64,000 bases of DNA from Bacteroides sp. (GTDB taxonomy: Bacteria; Bacteroidota; Bacteroidia; Bacteroidales; Bacteroidaceae): the NCBI GenBank assembly GCA_019416685.1, contig DXWV01000034.1:26673-90672 (forward strand), given 5' to 3'. Shown here piece by piece: positions 37,804 to 47,336 of the stretch (position 1 is the first letter of the stretch; each line of letters starts with the position of its first letter). The notes under the pieces are model-generated. The model worked only from the letters and a program-made list of their open reading frames with translations, did not search any database and was not told the origin of the DNA. A program made the position numbers and the translations under genes.

Positions 37804-39720
37804 TTACCATCCGTAATTCTGTCTCAGGTTCTTATTACGCCAAGTCTCAGCATCTACAATCGGCCAGAAGTAATCACGCACAGTAAATGTCTGATTATAA
37901 ATCAAGGTTTCTTTATAATAATCATCTGCCGAATTGTATAATAAATTCCAACCGGTGACAGGTTTATTAAACTCTGTCAACGCTTTTTTCCAACGACGAA
38001 TATCCCAATAGCGTTGTCCTTCCAGAGCCAATTCAATTAAACGTTCCTGATGAATAATCTCACGTAAACCGGTTTGATCTTTAAACTTCTCCGGATCTGT
38101 AGAATGATTGGTCCATGCAGTTTCTACCCCATCCAGCCCGGCACGCTCACGAACCTTATCAATCCAGGGTAGTACCTCTGTATATGGAGCTTTGATTTCA
38201 TTCAATGCTTCGGCATACAACAAATAGAGATTAGCCATACGCATAATCGGGAACGGATACTTCTGATAAGTAATGTTAGTCTTTGTCAATACTGTTTCAT
38301 CGTGTACCAGTTTTTTGGGCCAAATACCGGACATACACCAGGAAGTTTCAAATGCATTGGCAGCAGGTTCACCGGCACGTGCCTTCAGATAATTCGATTT
38401 GGAAACATCCTTAGTTCCTTGTCCCATCCAGATTCCTCTGTCAAATCCCAAAGAAGCATAATAACGAGGTTCGCGATTCAAGTTGAAGTTAGCTGTCCAT
38501 TGATCTTTCGCCATATAAGCAGCATTATCGTTTCCTACTTTAGCAGCAGCAAACCGGTTTTCATAATTCCAATCCTTGTCTTCTTCCATCGGTATACCAT
38601 TTTTGGTATAATATTGCTCGGCTATTTTCAGTGAAACCCCCATGTTACCTGTTGCTCCACTTGAATTATTCACCGTTTCGGATGTCCATCCACGCGGCAT
38701 ACAATGTCCTTGATACTGGAACCAGGAATTGGAATTCTCCCAAATCATTTCACAGTTCCATCTCTCATACAATATCTGGCGCAACTGCATCACTTGCTTC
38801 GCATTATCCGACATATTACTATAGTCGAAATACTCCATCTTAAACAAGTCATATCCCACACCTTTACAGAATTCGATAGCCTGACGGCAAGCCTCTGCTG
38901 CATCTTCCCACTTTTTCAGTTTCTCGGTTTCTGTTTTTTGAGGATTGAAGATCTCAACTCCCCGGTTATCCGTGAATCCGAGATAATCCGTATTTCCATT
39001 GAATAGCGGACTTGCAGCAGTCATCATTATCTCTGCTTTCATAGCATAGACAACCGCTTTGGACACACGTCCCAATTCTTCAGTCTCATTTTCTATCTTA
39101 TCAAGCATATACGGATTATCAATGACTTCATCCAACAGACTAATGATGTATTCAAAACATTCGTCCAACGTGTTACGATATACTTTCGTCTCATCCGTAG
39201 GAGCATCTACCGAAATATTTTCCTTCACCAAAGGAACAGGACCATACATACGTACCAACCAATAATGATAGTATGCTTTCAGAAATTTCACTTCACAGAT
39301 CCAACGTTCTTTTTCCGATATATCCATATCAGGCACCTTACCAATATTCTCCAGGAAAATATTACAGTCTCTTAGACCACGATACAGATTCTTCCCTTCC
39401 TGTGCCCCATTCCAATAATTAAAATAAGGGTCACTGGAGCGTTGCATTCCGTGTGAAAGATACCAGGCAGGCTTCACGCTGGAATTATCACGATGATAAG
39501 TTGTGAAAACAAACTCATCACCGCCTAAAAATCCCGGATCACTTTTAGAACCATGAGCCGGCATATAGTTATAGCAAGTAAAGAGGAATTTCTCCGCTTC
39601 GGTACGCATTGTAAAAGCATTGTCTATTGTGGCAATATTATCGGGTACAATATCCAGATAATTATTACAAGATCCCAATGACAGCGATGCTGCTAATAAA
39701 AGTATATTTAGCTTTTTCAT
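37804..39720 (-). CDS. SusD-family lipoprotein (unit II)
   Basis: The 638-residue protein has a lipobox (SLGSC) followed by the SusD signature NNYLDIVPDNIATIDNAF, helical TPR-like regions, and the C-terminal RLIELALEGQRYWDIRRWK block that is diagnostic of the family. It follows SusC by 16 bases. It would capture oligosaccharides for the partner transporter. Confidence 0.93.
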   Translation of the reverse strand: MKKLNILLLAASLSLGSCNNYLDIVPDNIATIDNAFTMRTEAEKFLFTCYNYMPAHGSKSDPGFLGGDEFVFTTYHRDNSSVKPAWYLSHGMQRSSDPYFNYWNGAQEGKNLYRGLRDCNIFLENIGKVPDMDISEKERWICEVKFLKAYYHYWLVRMYGPVPLVKENISVDAPTDETKVYRNTLDECFEYIISLLDEVIDNPYMLDKIENETEELGRVSKAVVYAMKAEIMMTAASPLFNGNTDYLGFTDNRGVEIFNPQKTETEKLKKWEDAAEACRQAIEFCKGVGYDLFKMEYFDYSNMSDNAKQVMQLRQILYERWNCEMIWENSNSWFQYQGHCMPRGWTSETVNNSSGATGNMGVSLKIAEQYYTKNGIPMEEDKDWNYENRFAAAKVGNDNAAYMAKDQWTANFNLNREPRYYASLGFDRGIWMGQGTKDVSKSNYLKARAGEPAANAFETSWCMSGIWPKKLVHDETVLTKTNITYQKYPFPIMRMANLYLLYAEALNEIKAPYTEVLPWIDKVRERAGLDGVETAWTNHSTDPEKFKDQTGLREIIHQERLIELALEGQRYWDIRRWKKALTEFNKPVTGWNLLYNSADDYYKETLIYNQTFTVRDYFWPIVDAETWRNKNLRQNYGW

Positions 39721-39736
39721 TGTATCATTTTTTTTA

Positions 39737-42700
39737 TTAGAAGGTCAAATTCAGACCAATATTATATATTCTTTGTACCGGATATTTCAACCCGTCACCG
39801 GCTTGTTCTACATCCCATTCTTTAAATTTACTGAAGCAGAACAGATTGTTCCCGGTGAAATAAACACGCAGATTCTTCAATCCGGCTTTACGGATTAAGT
39901 TTTGTGGCAGTGTATAGCCTATTTCCACTTGCTTAATGCGCAGGAAAGATCCGTCACGCATAAACCAAGTACTTCTCTTCGCATTATTCTCAATAGAACT
40001 GTCAGCCAGACGAGGCCATACAGCATAAATATTACGATTGTTCTCCGACCAATGATCGTCTGCAATAAACTTTGCCAACTGATTATTTTCGCGAACACCG
40101 GTTGACGGATCGTCAAAGAAAGGAGAAACCTTACCATAATCAATCCAGAATGATTCTCTTGCCAATCCTTGGAAGAATACAGAAATATCAAAATTCTTAA
40201 ATCCGTAAGAAGCTCCGAAACCATACACAATCTCCGGATCGGTAGGATATCCGATAGGTACTTCATCGAGTTCCGAAATAATACCATCTCCATTCACATC
40301 CCGGTATTTGATATCACCGGCACCGTATTCTCCAAACTGAACCGGAGAGTTCTTAACTTCTTCATCATCTACAAACAATCCTTCAGCGATGTATCCCCAT
40401 TGCTGACCGATAGAATTGCCTACATGCTTTTTCCATGGGGCATTCGGATAGTCCAATTCCTCATATTCTACATACTCATTAGTAGCGTAAGTAAAGTTGG
40501 CCCGCAATTGTAACCAGGTTTTATTACTAAAGTATTTATTATAATCCATCGAGAGGTCTACTCCATGAGACTTCGCCTTACCAAGATTGGCTTTTGGAGT
40601 TACCCAAAGTCCCATTGTTTTAGGTATATCTTTTCTCTCCTGGAATATATTAGAACGATTCTCCATATAATATTCTGCAGTAATATTCAGAGCATCCAGA
40701 ACGGTCATTTCCAAAGCAAAGTTTGTTTTCTTGGCAATCTCCCAAGTGATATTTGGATCAGCATACCGGCTTACCGAAATTCCGTTTCGACGATAAGCTC
40801 CCTCATTATAACCGAAACTTGCTCCGGAACCACTGTTATTCATATTAATTTCGGATAAATAAAGGAAACGGTCTGTATCCTTCGCAATATTATCATTACC
40901 CACCAGACCATAAGAAGCACGAAGTTTCAAGTTCTGAATATACGGAGTCACCGGCCGGAAGAATTTTTCATTAGAAATAACATATGCAACACCTGCAGAC
41001 GGAAAGAATCCCCAGCGCTGACTTTTGTCAAAACGTTCGGAACCATTATAACCAAAGTTTCCTTCTATAAAATAACGATTATCATATGAGTAAGTGAGAC
41101 GCCCGGAAAGACCGACATTGCGTTTAGGCAAAGTAGTCTGAAGAGTTTCAGCATTAGGTTGCTGATTATTACGCAACTGCATAACTACCAGACCACCCAC
41201 TCCATGCTTTCCAAATTCGCGGTTATAAGTCAAAGCCGCTTCCATATACATATTAGCCTGAATCATCTTTTCACCCTTACCAAAGTCCAGATACTCAGTA
41301 CCTCCGTCCGGATTAATAATATCTACCATATAAGTTTGATCCATGTAATTGTATTGTCCCAACTTATAATAGAACGGTTTGTATTGACGACTGGTGGAAT
41401 AGGTAGCCAAACGGGAAGTATTGAACAATCCGCGTAACTTCAATCCCTTTGTCACAAAATCCAGATCCTGATGCAATTCAAACTGTGCTTCCATCTTATC
41501 TCGTCCGGACTCTTTGTATCCCTTCACCAATTCTGCATACGGATTGATATATTTACCATCCCCATAATTACCGAACATAATATGTTTCAGATAGGCATGA
41601 TCAGCATCTTTCTCATAAGTAGCCGGGAATAATACAGGATTGGTCTGCATTATTTTTCCATACAAATCAGAACCGCCATTCAACGGACCATTATAATCCT
41701 CAAATGAACCGTTCATACGAACCATCAACTTAGTTGTTTTGGTTAACTTGATATTTACATTAGAACGCAATGAATAATTACGTATCTTAATATTATTGTT
41801 GAAATTGTTGGCTTTATCCACTTTCAGTATACCATTGTCCTGACTGAATGAACCGGCTACATAATAATTAACCACACTACCACCACCACTGATATTCAGG
41901 TTTACACGTTGGTTCATCGTATAGTTCTTCAGCAGTTCCTTTCTCCAGTCCGTTACAGGATAAATGGCTGTTGGATGTCCCGGAACAGTATTGTCAATCT
42001 TATCTTCCGAATATAACAATGCATGTAAAGGATCACGAGTCAGGATAGCCTCATTGTGCAATTTCATATAAGTAATAGGATCTGCCAGTTCCAGCATTTT
42101 AGTAGGAGTTGAGATCGAATTCTCAACACGTAAATTTAGTTTCATGGTACCGGCCTGCCCTTCTTTCGTTTTTACCAGAATAACTCCATTGGCACCACGT
42201 GATCCATACAAAGCTGTTGCCGTAGCATCCTTCATGATAGAAAAGCTTTCAATGTCATCCGGCTGTAGACGCGATAAATCTGCAGTACTTACCTCTATAT
42301 TATCAATTAATATTAAGGGCGATTTGGCGTATCCGAACGAGGTAACTCCACGTACAAAAAAATTTGAGTCATCTACTCCAGGTTCACCCGTACGTTGATA
42401 AGAAATCACTCCGGCTACACGCCCCGCGAGCGCATTCGTCAAATTGCTGGTCGGTACTTTTAGTTCAGAAACTTTGAGTGTACTGATTGCACCGATTACA
42501 CTCTCTTTCTTCTGGGTACCAAAAGCAACCACTTCTACTTCATCCAATGTGCGGGAGTCTTCATATAAAATAATATTAATCGTTTTATCTTTAACGACTT
42601 TCTCCGCTGAAACATAGCCAATGAATGAGAATTCCAGAACAGAGCCTTGTGCAACACCTGTTAATGAATAATTTCCGTCCAGATCAGTTGCCGTTCCTTT

Positions 42701-42979
42701 TTGAGTACCTTTTACCCTCACAGTAGCTCCGGGAATTCCATTTCCTTCCGAATCACTAACCCTTCCCTTTACAGTAAATGTAGTTTGTGGTGTTGCATAC
42801 GACTCCGGTGTTGAAACGGAGTAAGAAGTTTCGTCCAACGCATAGGTATTGACAGGCATTGCTAGGCCGAACGACAAAACAGTAGCCATTAAAACTGACT
42901 TTTTAGAAAGTGGCATAATACCTTTAGGCCAACAATGCTTGCAAGTCACTTTTTTTTGAGCATCAAGTGTTTTTTGCAT
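39737..42979 (-). CDS. SusC-family TonB-dependent transporter (unit II)
   Basis: The 1080-residue protein has a carboxypeptidase-regulatory-like beta domain (about 66-140), a plug (about 150-290) and a barrel ending in LNLTF; there is no STN domain. The longest frame begins at 42979 with a 21-residue extension containing CKHC before a normal signal peptide. An internal ATG at 42916 has an AAAGG sequence 4 bases upstream and would give the standard signal peptide directly, so the start is uncertain. It is the first gene of unit II, with a conserved promoter about 200 bases upstream. Confidence 0.92.
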   Translation of the reverse strand: MQKTLDAQKKVTCKHCWPKGIMPLSKKSVLMATVLSFGLAMPVNTYALDETSYSVSTPESYATPQTTFTVKGRVSDSEGNGIPGATVRVKGTQKGTATDLDGNYSLTGVAQGSVLEFSFIGYVSAEKVVKDKTINIILYEDSRTLDEVEVVAFGTQKKESVIGAISTLKVSELKVPTSNLTNALAGRVAGVISYQRTGEPGVDDSNFFVRGVTSFGYAKSPLILIDNIEVSTADLSRLQPDDIESFSIMKDATATALYGSRGANGVILVKTKEGQAGTMKLNLRVENSISTPTKMLELADPITYMKLHNEAILTRDPLHALLYSEDKIDNTVPGHPTAIYPVTDWRKELLKNYTMNQRVNLNISGGGSVVNYYVAGSFSQDNGILKVDKANNFNNNIKIRNYSLRSNVNIKLTKTTKLMVRMNGSFEDYNGPLNGGSDLYGKIMQTNPVLFPATYEKDADHAYLKHIMFGNYGDGKYINPYAELVKGYKESGRDKMEAQFELHQDLDFVTKGLKLRGLFNTSRLATYSTSRQYKPFYYKLGQYNYMDQTYMVDIINPDGGTEYLDFGKGEKMIQANMYMEAALTYNREFGKHGVGGLVVMQLRNNQQPNAETLQTTLPKRNVGLSGRLTYSYDNRYFIEGNFGYNGSERFDKSQRWGFFPSAGVAYVISNEKFFRPVTPYIQNLKLRASYGLVGNDNIAKDTDRFLYLSEINMNNSGSGASFGYNEGAYRRNGISVSRYADPNITWEIAKKTNFALEMTVLDALNITAEYYMENRSNIFQERKDIPKTMGLWVTPKANLGKAKSHGVDLSMDYNKYFSNKTWLQLRANFTYATNEYVEYEELDYPNAPWKKHVGNSIGQQWGYIAEGLFVDDEEVKNSPVQFGEYGAGDIKYRDVNGDGIISELDEVPIGYPTDPEIVYGFGASYGFKNFDISVFFQGLARESFWIDYGKVSPFFDDPSTGVRENNQLAKFIADDHWSENNRNIYAVWPRLADSSIENNAKRSTWFMRDGSFLRIKQVEIGYTLPQNLIRKAGLKNLRVYFTGNNLFCFSKFKEWDVEQAGDGLKYPVQRIYNIGLNLTF

Positions 42980-43184
42980 AATTGTGTGTTGATTAATAAT
43001 GAAATAGTAATAGTTACGAATTAAAAAAGAGATAATAAATAAGATTCTTTCCTACCTATCCGGATTTTAAATCAAGGAGGATGTTTTTTCATATACATAA
43101 TATTAAAGATTTAATAAACAAAAATTCACCTGAATAACTCTTTTCACCTTAAAAAGAATTGAAAAAGAGAATTATTTTCTGTTA

Positions 43185-43231
43185 CAAATATATGCCGCAA
43201 TCCTTCAAACAAACATGCCTAATCTCGCCAT
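43185..43231 (-). promoter_or_regulatory. Promoter of unit II with conserved 17-mer
   Basis: The -7 element TATATTTG (43192-43185) is followed upstream, after exactly 22 nt, by the 17-mer ATGCCTAATCTCGCCAT (43215-43231, plus-strand reading), identical to that upstream of unit III. A possible -33 TTTG lies at 43213-43210. Confidence 0.8.
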
Positions 43232-43262
43232 AAATGTAGCATACCAACACTTGCAGTATATT

Positions 43263-43288
43263 ATACTATTTTTGCACTATTGATAACA
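43263..43288 (-). promoter_or_regulatory. Degenerate proximal operator upstream of unit II
   Basis: On minus it reads TGTTA-TCAATAG-TGCAAAAAT-AGTAT, at almost the same distance (71 nt) from the -7 as the sites of units I and III. The pentamers fit less well (3/5 and 4/5). Confidence 0.4.
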
Positions 43289-43372
43289 GAAGAGAGAAGA
43301 GAAAACAAATTGACAAAAGATGTATACTTTAAAAATACACGATCCCCAAAGCATACATCATTTACAAAAAAA

Positions 43373-43398
43373 TGTATCTATTTTCGCCTAATATGTAT
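43373..43398 (+). promoter_or_regulatory. Distal TGTAT-N16-TGTAT site upstream of unit II
   Basis: On plus it reads TGTAT-CTATTTT-CGCCTAATA-TGTAT. Both pentamers are perfect and the core CGCCTAAT is shared with 35549-35574. Confidence 0.5.
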
Positions 43399-43459
43399 TT
43401 TTTAGAACATTATTGTTCCTTTATACACTTAACTACCAATCCACATAAATAAAAAAGTA

Positions 43460-45718
43460 TCAATTCAAGACTATACGATAAACACCACTTCTTAACATCG
43501 GCAAAAATACCTTGCCGTCTTTTAATGTCGTTTTTACCAACTGCCCGTTAACATTTACCTTATTTATATCTTTTTTTGCCGGAAGAATCACTTCAGCTTC
43601 GGTATTTCCGGGTACTTTTACTCTCATTAAAAAAGTTTCACCTGTCTGATTATACTCCACCGTTACTGCCCCTTTAATAGTAGGCACTTTAGCTTTCGCC
43701 CATTTTAACTCTCCCAATTGAGGTTTAATCTGAAATTTGTTCCAGCCTGGAGAAACCGGTTTTACTCCTATTAATTCCCGCATAATAATATTACCGGGAG
43801 CAGCTCCCCAAATATGGTTCCAGTCTTGATTACCTTTATATTTATTTCCCCATGCTTCCATTGATACTGTACTCCCTTCACGAATCATATTATACCAACT
43901 TCTGTCATCGGTAGAATTCATCAATGAAAGTCCATAATTTCCATCTTCCGCACCGTACACTGCTTCCAACAGAAATTGTGCAGCATATACACTGCAAGCC
44001 ATTCCCTTACTGCGAATATATTCCATAACAGGCACCTTATCCTTTTCATCCACCAATCCGAAAGCCAATGGAAAAATATTGGCATGTAAAGAAGCGTGTT
44101 CTGTATTATCACTGTCCCGATAACGTTTGTTTTTCCTGTCCCAGAATAGGCGTTGAAAACTCTTTTTCACCTGTGCCGCTTTCTTCCTGTAAAAGAGTTC
44201 ATCCCCTTCATTATTCAATGCTTTCGCCATCTTTGACATCAGTATCAAATCACGATAATAATATGCATTTATAACAGATTTACAGGCATTATCTACAACA
44301 TATCCATCACGTTCCGTCACCGGCCAGTCAATAATATCCTTAATACTTTTTTTATGGTGTATCTTTGCCATTATTTGCGGGTTTTTCTGTTTTTCTGTAC
44401 CCGATACAATAATCAAACCATTTTCCGTCTCAAAATCCATCAGACATTTGGCTTTCAAATCGTCATAATAATAACGGATGGAACGCAAATCACCGGTATA
44501 AAGATAATCCAACCATGCCGTCATTACAGAAATCTGAATCCATTCGGTAGGCCAGGTAGGATGGGTGATAGAGTATTCATGCGAATAACGTGGCAAATTA
44601 TATTCATCGTCAACGCAATAAGCTGTCAGCTGCCCGATATAATTATCCCCTTCATAAGGCAATCGTTCACGATCCCCATCGATAAATTGCCCGGTGAAAG
44701 AAGTTGCCTTTACACTGTATTTACATAATTCCCATACCTGATTCATAATACTATCCGAACATTCAAAATAAGAAGCCTCATCATTATAAGGATAGTACAC
44801 GGCATTGCGTACCAACAAGGCTTTATCGGCACTACCCTGATAGTTTTCCAGCTCCACATAACGGAAAGGAACTACTTCTCCTATATAATCAGGCATCTTA
44901 ATGCCACCACCACTGTGGCGAAACTGGATCTGATAAGTATGGGTTCCGGAACGTAAGGGAATACGATATCTGCCATATCGAATATTACCACCGGGTTTTC
45001 TGTTTACACGCCCTTCCGGTGTCATCGCTTCTCCGGTATGTACAAGTACTGTATCCTGACCATTATCCGAAGTCAGAGTCAGATAAAGTTGCCCACAGAA
45101 AGCTGCCTTACCAAAATCCGCCACCAATGCTTTGTTTTTCACATTTCGGATATAAACAGGCATTTCCTGTTGCTTTTGAAGAGGATACCGTGCAGTCGCA
45201 TGTTTCTGTAAATCTTTATCTGTCAAGAAGACAGCTACATCAGAGTAGGAGCTTTCCGCTTGCTTCTCATCCCATATCCTTACTTTCCAAAAATAAAGAT
45301 GATTGCCGGCAAGAGGCTTCCCATCATAGATTATACCGGATGATTGTGTGCTCTCCACCTTCCCGGAATCCCATACATCCCCTTTGTTTTCCTCCAACTT
45401 TGCTTCTGTACTTGCCACTAAAATCTGATAAGCCGCCTGCATCGTCGCTCCCGACTCACAACAAGGGATATTCCAGCCAAAAGAAGGGGTCCGTGTAAGA
45501 ATTCTCACGCACTCATACTTGCCCGACATAGCAGCTTTCCATTCCGCCGGAACAACAAATCCGTGTGCAGACTGATAATCAGTCTGTAACAACAAGTCAC
45601 AGCGCAATTGAATCGGTACATTCACCTCTTGAGAAAATCCGGATACACAGTAGCAAATTACAAAGAGAAAAAGAAACGACCTATGCGAAGTGATATTCAA
45701 TAGATATTTCATAAACAT
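43460..45718 (-). CDS. GH78 alpha-L-rhamnosidase-family enzyme
   Basis: The 752-residue secreted protein (signal peptide about 1-30; an ATG two codons in is an alternative start) has the GH78 beta domains and (alpha/alpha)6 barrel. The key motif is DGDRERLPYEGDN with probable acid E351, and a second conserved Glu lies in SMEAWG near residue 635. GH78 enzymes release terminal alpha-L-rhamnose. It is the last gene of unit III, 227 bases after the GLUG gene and past a terminator-like hairpin, so its level may differ from the rest. It is shorter at the N-terminus than the GH78 half of the chimera. Confidence 0.83.
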   Translation of the reverse strand: MFMKYLLNITSHRSFLFLFVICYCVSGFSQEVNVPIQLRCDLLLQTDYQSAHGFVVPAEWKAAMSGKYECVRILTRTPSFGWNIPCCESGATMQAAYQILVASTEAKLEENKGDVWDSGKVESTQSSGIIYDGKPLAGNHLYFWKVRIWDEKQAESSYSDVAVFLTDKDLQKHATARYPLQKQQEMPVYIRNVKNKALVADFGKAAFCGQLYLTLTSDNGQDTVLVHTGEAMTPEGRVNRKPGGNIRYGRYRIPLRSGTHTYQIQFRHSGGGIKMPDYIGEVVPFRYVELENYQGSADKALLVRNAVYYPYNDEASYFECSDSIMNQVWELCKYSVKATSFTGQFIDGDRERLPYEGDNYIGQLTAYCVDDEYNLPRYSHEYSITHPTWPTEWIQISVMTAWLDYLYTGDLRSIRYYYDDLKAKCLMDFETENGLIIVSGTEKQKNPQIMAKIHHKKSIKDIIDWPVTERDGYVVDNACKSVINAYYYRDLILMSKMAKALNNEGDELFYRKKAAQVKKSFQRLFWDRKNKRYRDSDNTEHASLHANIFPLAFGLVDEKDKVPVMEYIRSKGMACSVYAAQFLLEAVYGAEDGNYGLSLMNSTDDRSWYNMIREGSTVSMEAWGNKYKGNQDWNHIWGAAPGNIIMRELIGVKPVSPGWNKFQIKPQLGELKWAKAKVPTIKGAVTVEYNQTGETFLMRVKVPGNTEAEVILPAKKDINKVNVNGQLVKTTLKDGKVFLPMLRSGVYRIVLN

Positions 45719-45856
45719 AACACTTTATTTATTTAGAAAATTACAAATCTTACTACACACATACAAAAGTTTGACTTTCTATAAAGAGTAAAGGATGATC
45801 CCCAAAATATAACGTATTATAACGTCAGTTCAATATTGATCATTTCTATAAATAAG

Positions 45857-45897
45857 CAACCCGCCATTGAACTATATTTTAGTAATGACGGGCAGTT
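45857..45897 (-). terminator. Terminator-like hairpin inside unit III
   Basis: CCCGCCATT (45860-45868) pairs with AATGACGGG (45884-45892), with one G-U pair in the minus-strand RNA, and TTGCTTATTTATAG follows on minus. It lies just after the GLUG gene stop at 45946 and may reduce read-through into the GH78 gene. Confidence 0.5.
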
Positions 45898-45945
45898 GAT
45901 AGTATTCTAAATTATATAGAATTCACGTTAAACTAAAAACGATAC

Positions 45946-47271
45946 TTACCTCTTAATAATTTTAACTATCTCGTTTTCAATTTTTACCAAATAAACTCCA
46001 TTGGTGAAAGACGAAATATCTAAAACAGACATGTCAGATTGCAACATGATACTACCTGTTAAGTCATATATGGTTACCATAGAAGTCGAAGCCTTGTTTG
46101 TAATGATGATTTTTCCTTCTGTTACATGCGGATAGATCAATAAAGAAGATTCTTTCTCGGTTATCACATTCGTTGTTCCTTCTATATATAAATGTTCCGG
46201 AGTCACCGTTGGTTGCTGTTCTACAGAAACATTTTTCAATACCGGAAGTGAATATTTTCCGTTGCCCATCGTCCATACACCATCAGTCACATCAAAATTC
46301 CAACCAAGGTCCATATAAGTAGATTCTTCATTCAGTTCCTTCTTTGATTTCCCTAAACCATCATTATTATTTTCCATACCATCAGTTATAACTTTACCGT
46401 CTACCAGCATTTCATCAAAAGCTAAGTTTCCGGAAAATGAAGTTTTTGAACTGTTTTTTACCCAACCGATGATACGTCCTGCCGATTTTGCGGAAATAAT
46501 ATCAGGATTTAAAGCAACAGAGTTTTTCACTGTATAACTCTTGCCGGTATCGTTTGTTCCTCCCACAAGCCCACCGGCAGATTTATCATTATTAGTAGAT
46601 TTAACGGTACTTGTGCAATAACAATTTTCCATCGTTACATCACGATAGGCCGTTCCGATCAGACCACCTGCTCCGTCAGCACCGATAATCATCTTATTTG
46701 CCACATAGCAATTGCGTATAGTCACAACAGAAGTTGTAGAAGTATACCCCATAATACCGCCGGCTGCTGAATTCTTAGCTTCAACCGCTCCCCCTTTCAC
46801 AAAGCACTCTTCAATCACTATTCCTGTAGTTGAATAAGGAGTATGACCTACAAGAGTTCCTACATTTTTGAGTCCTGTAATCTTCTTATCATCCGGAATA
46901 ACTAAACCGATTCTTTTTATCGTACCTCCGGATAAACTCCCGAAAAGTCCGATGTTTTCAGTTTCCGGTCTTTCTATCCAAAATCCTGAAATAACAAAAC
47001 CATTTCCATCCAGTGAGCCTTTAAATCCGTTTATCGGTTCCCAACCTTTAACTGGCGAATTTTTCGTAATCCAGTCTGTTAAATCGATATTATTCATCAG
47101 TTTGTAATGGGCTGTAAGGTTATCCCGTACTTCGTCCAATTCTACTGCCGTCGTTATTAGATAAGGACTTTCAGCATTTCCGCTGCCATTACCACTGAAT
47201 GCACTTACTTGCATTGTAAAAACTCCTGCGTTTGCCCAGGCAAAAAACGCCAATAATAAATATTTCTTCAT
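45946..47271 (-). CDS. GLUG-motif beta-helix protein with T9SS-like tail
   Basis: This 441-residue secreted protein (signal peptide about 1-24) opens with the block GSGNAESPYLITTAVELDEV and then has repeated GLUG-type strands (VGTLVG, AGGIMGYT, GGLIG, AGGLVGG) that should stack as a beta-helix. The last 75 residues or so resemble a type IX secretion sorting tail (TNGVYLVKI-ENEIVKIIKR). Close relatives are the proteins at 60471-61883 and the first half of 50790-53504. No catalytic residues are evident; a binding role on the cell surface is inferred. Confidence 0.75.
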   Translation of the reverse strand: MKKYLLLAFFAWANAGVFTMQVSAFSGNGSGNAESPYLITTAVELDEVRDNLTAHYKLMNNIDLTDWITKNSPVKGWEPINGFKGSLDGNGFVISGFWIERPETENIGLFGSLSGGTIKRIGLVIPDDKKITGLKNVGTLVGHTPYSTTGIVIEECFVKGGAVEAKNSAAGGIMGYTSTTSVVTIRNCYVANKMIIGADGAGGLIGTAYRDVTMENCYCTSTVKSTNNDKSAGGLVGGTNDTGKSYTVKNSVALNPDIISAKSAGRIIGWVKNSSKTSFSGNLAFDEMLVDGKVITDGMENNNDGLGKSKKELNEESTYMDLGWNFDVTDGVWTMGNGKYSLPVLKNVSVEQQPTVTPEHLYIEGTTNVITEKESSLLIYPHVTEGKIIITNKASTSMVTIYDLTGSIMLQSDMSVLDISSFTNGVYLVKIENEIVKIIKR

Positions 47272-47336
47272 AATGTTTGAGTCTATATTAACAAAAAGAA
47301 CTATTATATCCTAATTTCATTTTTGCAATGAAACCA

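Larger units (their letters stand above)
42980..43459. other. Intergenic regulatory region, 480 bp
   Basis: It separates unit II (start 42979) from the end of unit III (stop at 43460). It holds a -7 element and the 17-mer (43185-43231), a degenerate proximal operator (43263-43288) and a perfect distal operator (43373-43398). The leader between the -7 and the start codon is about 200 nt with no further feature seen. Confidence 0.7.
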
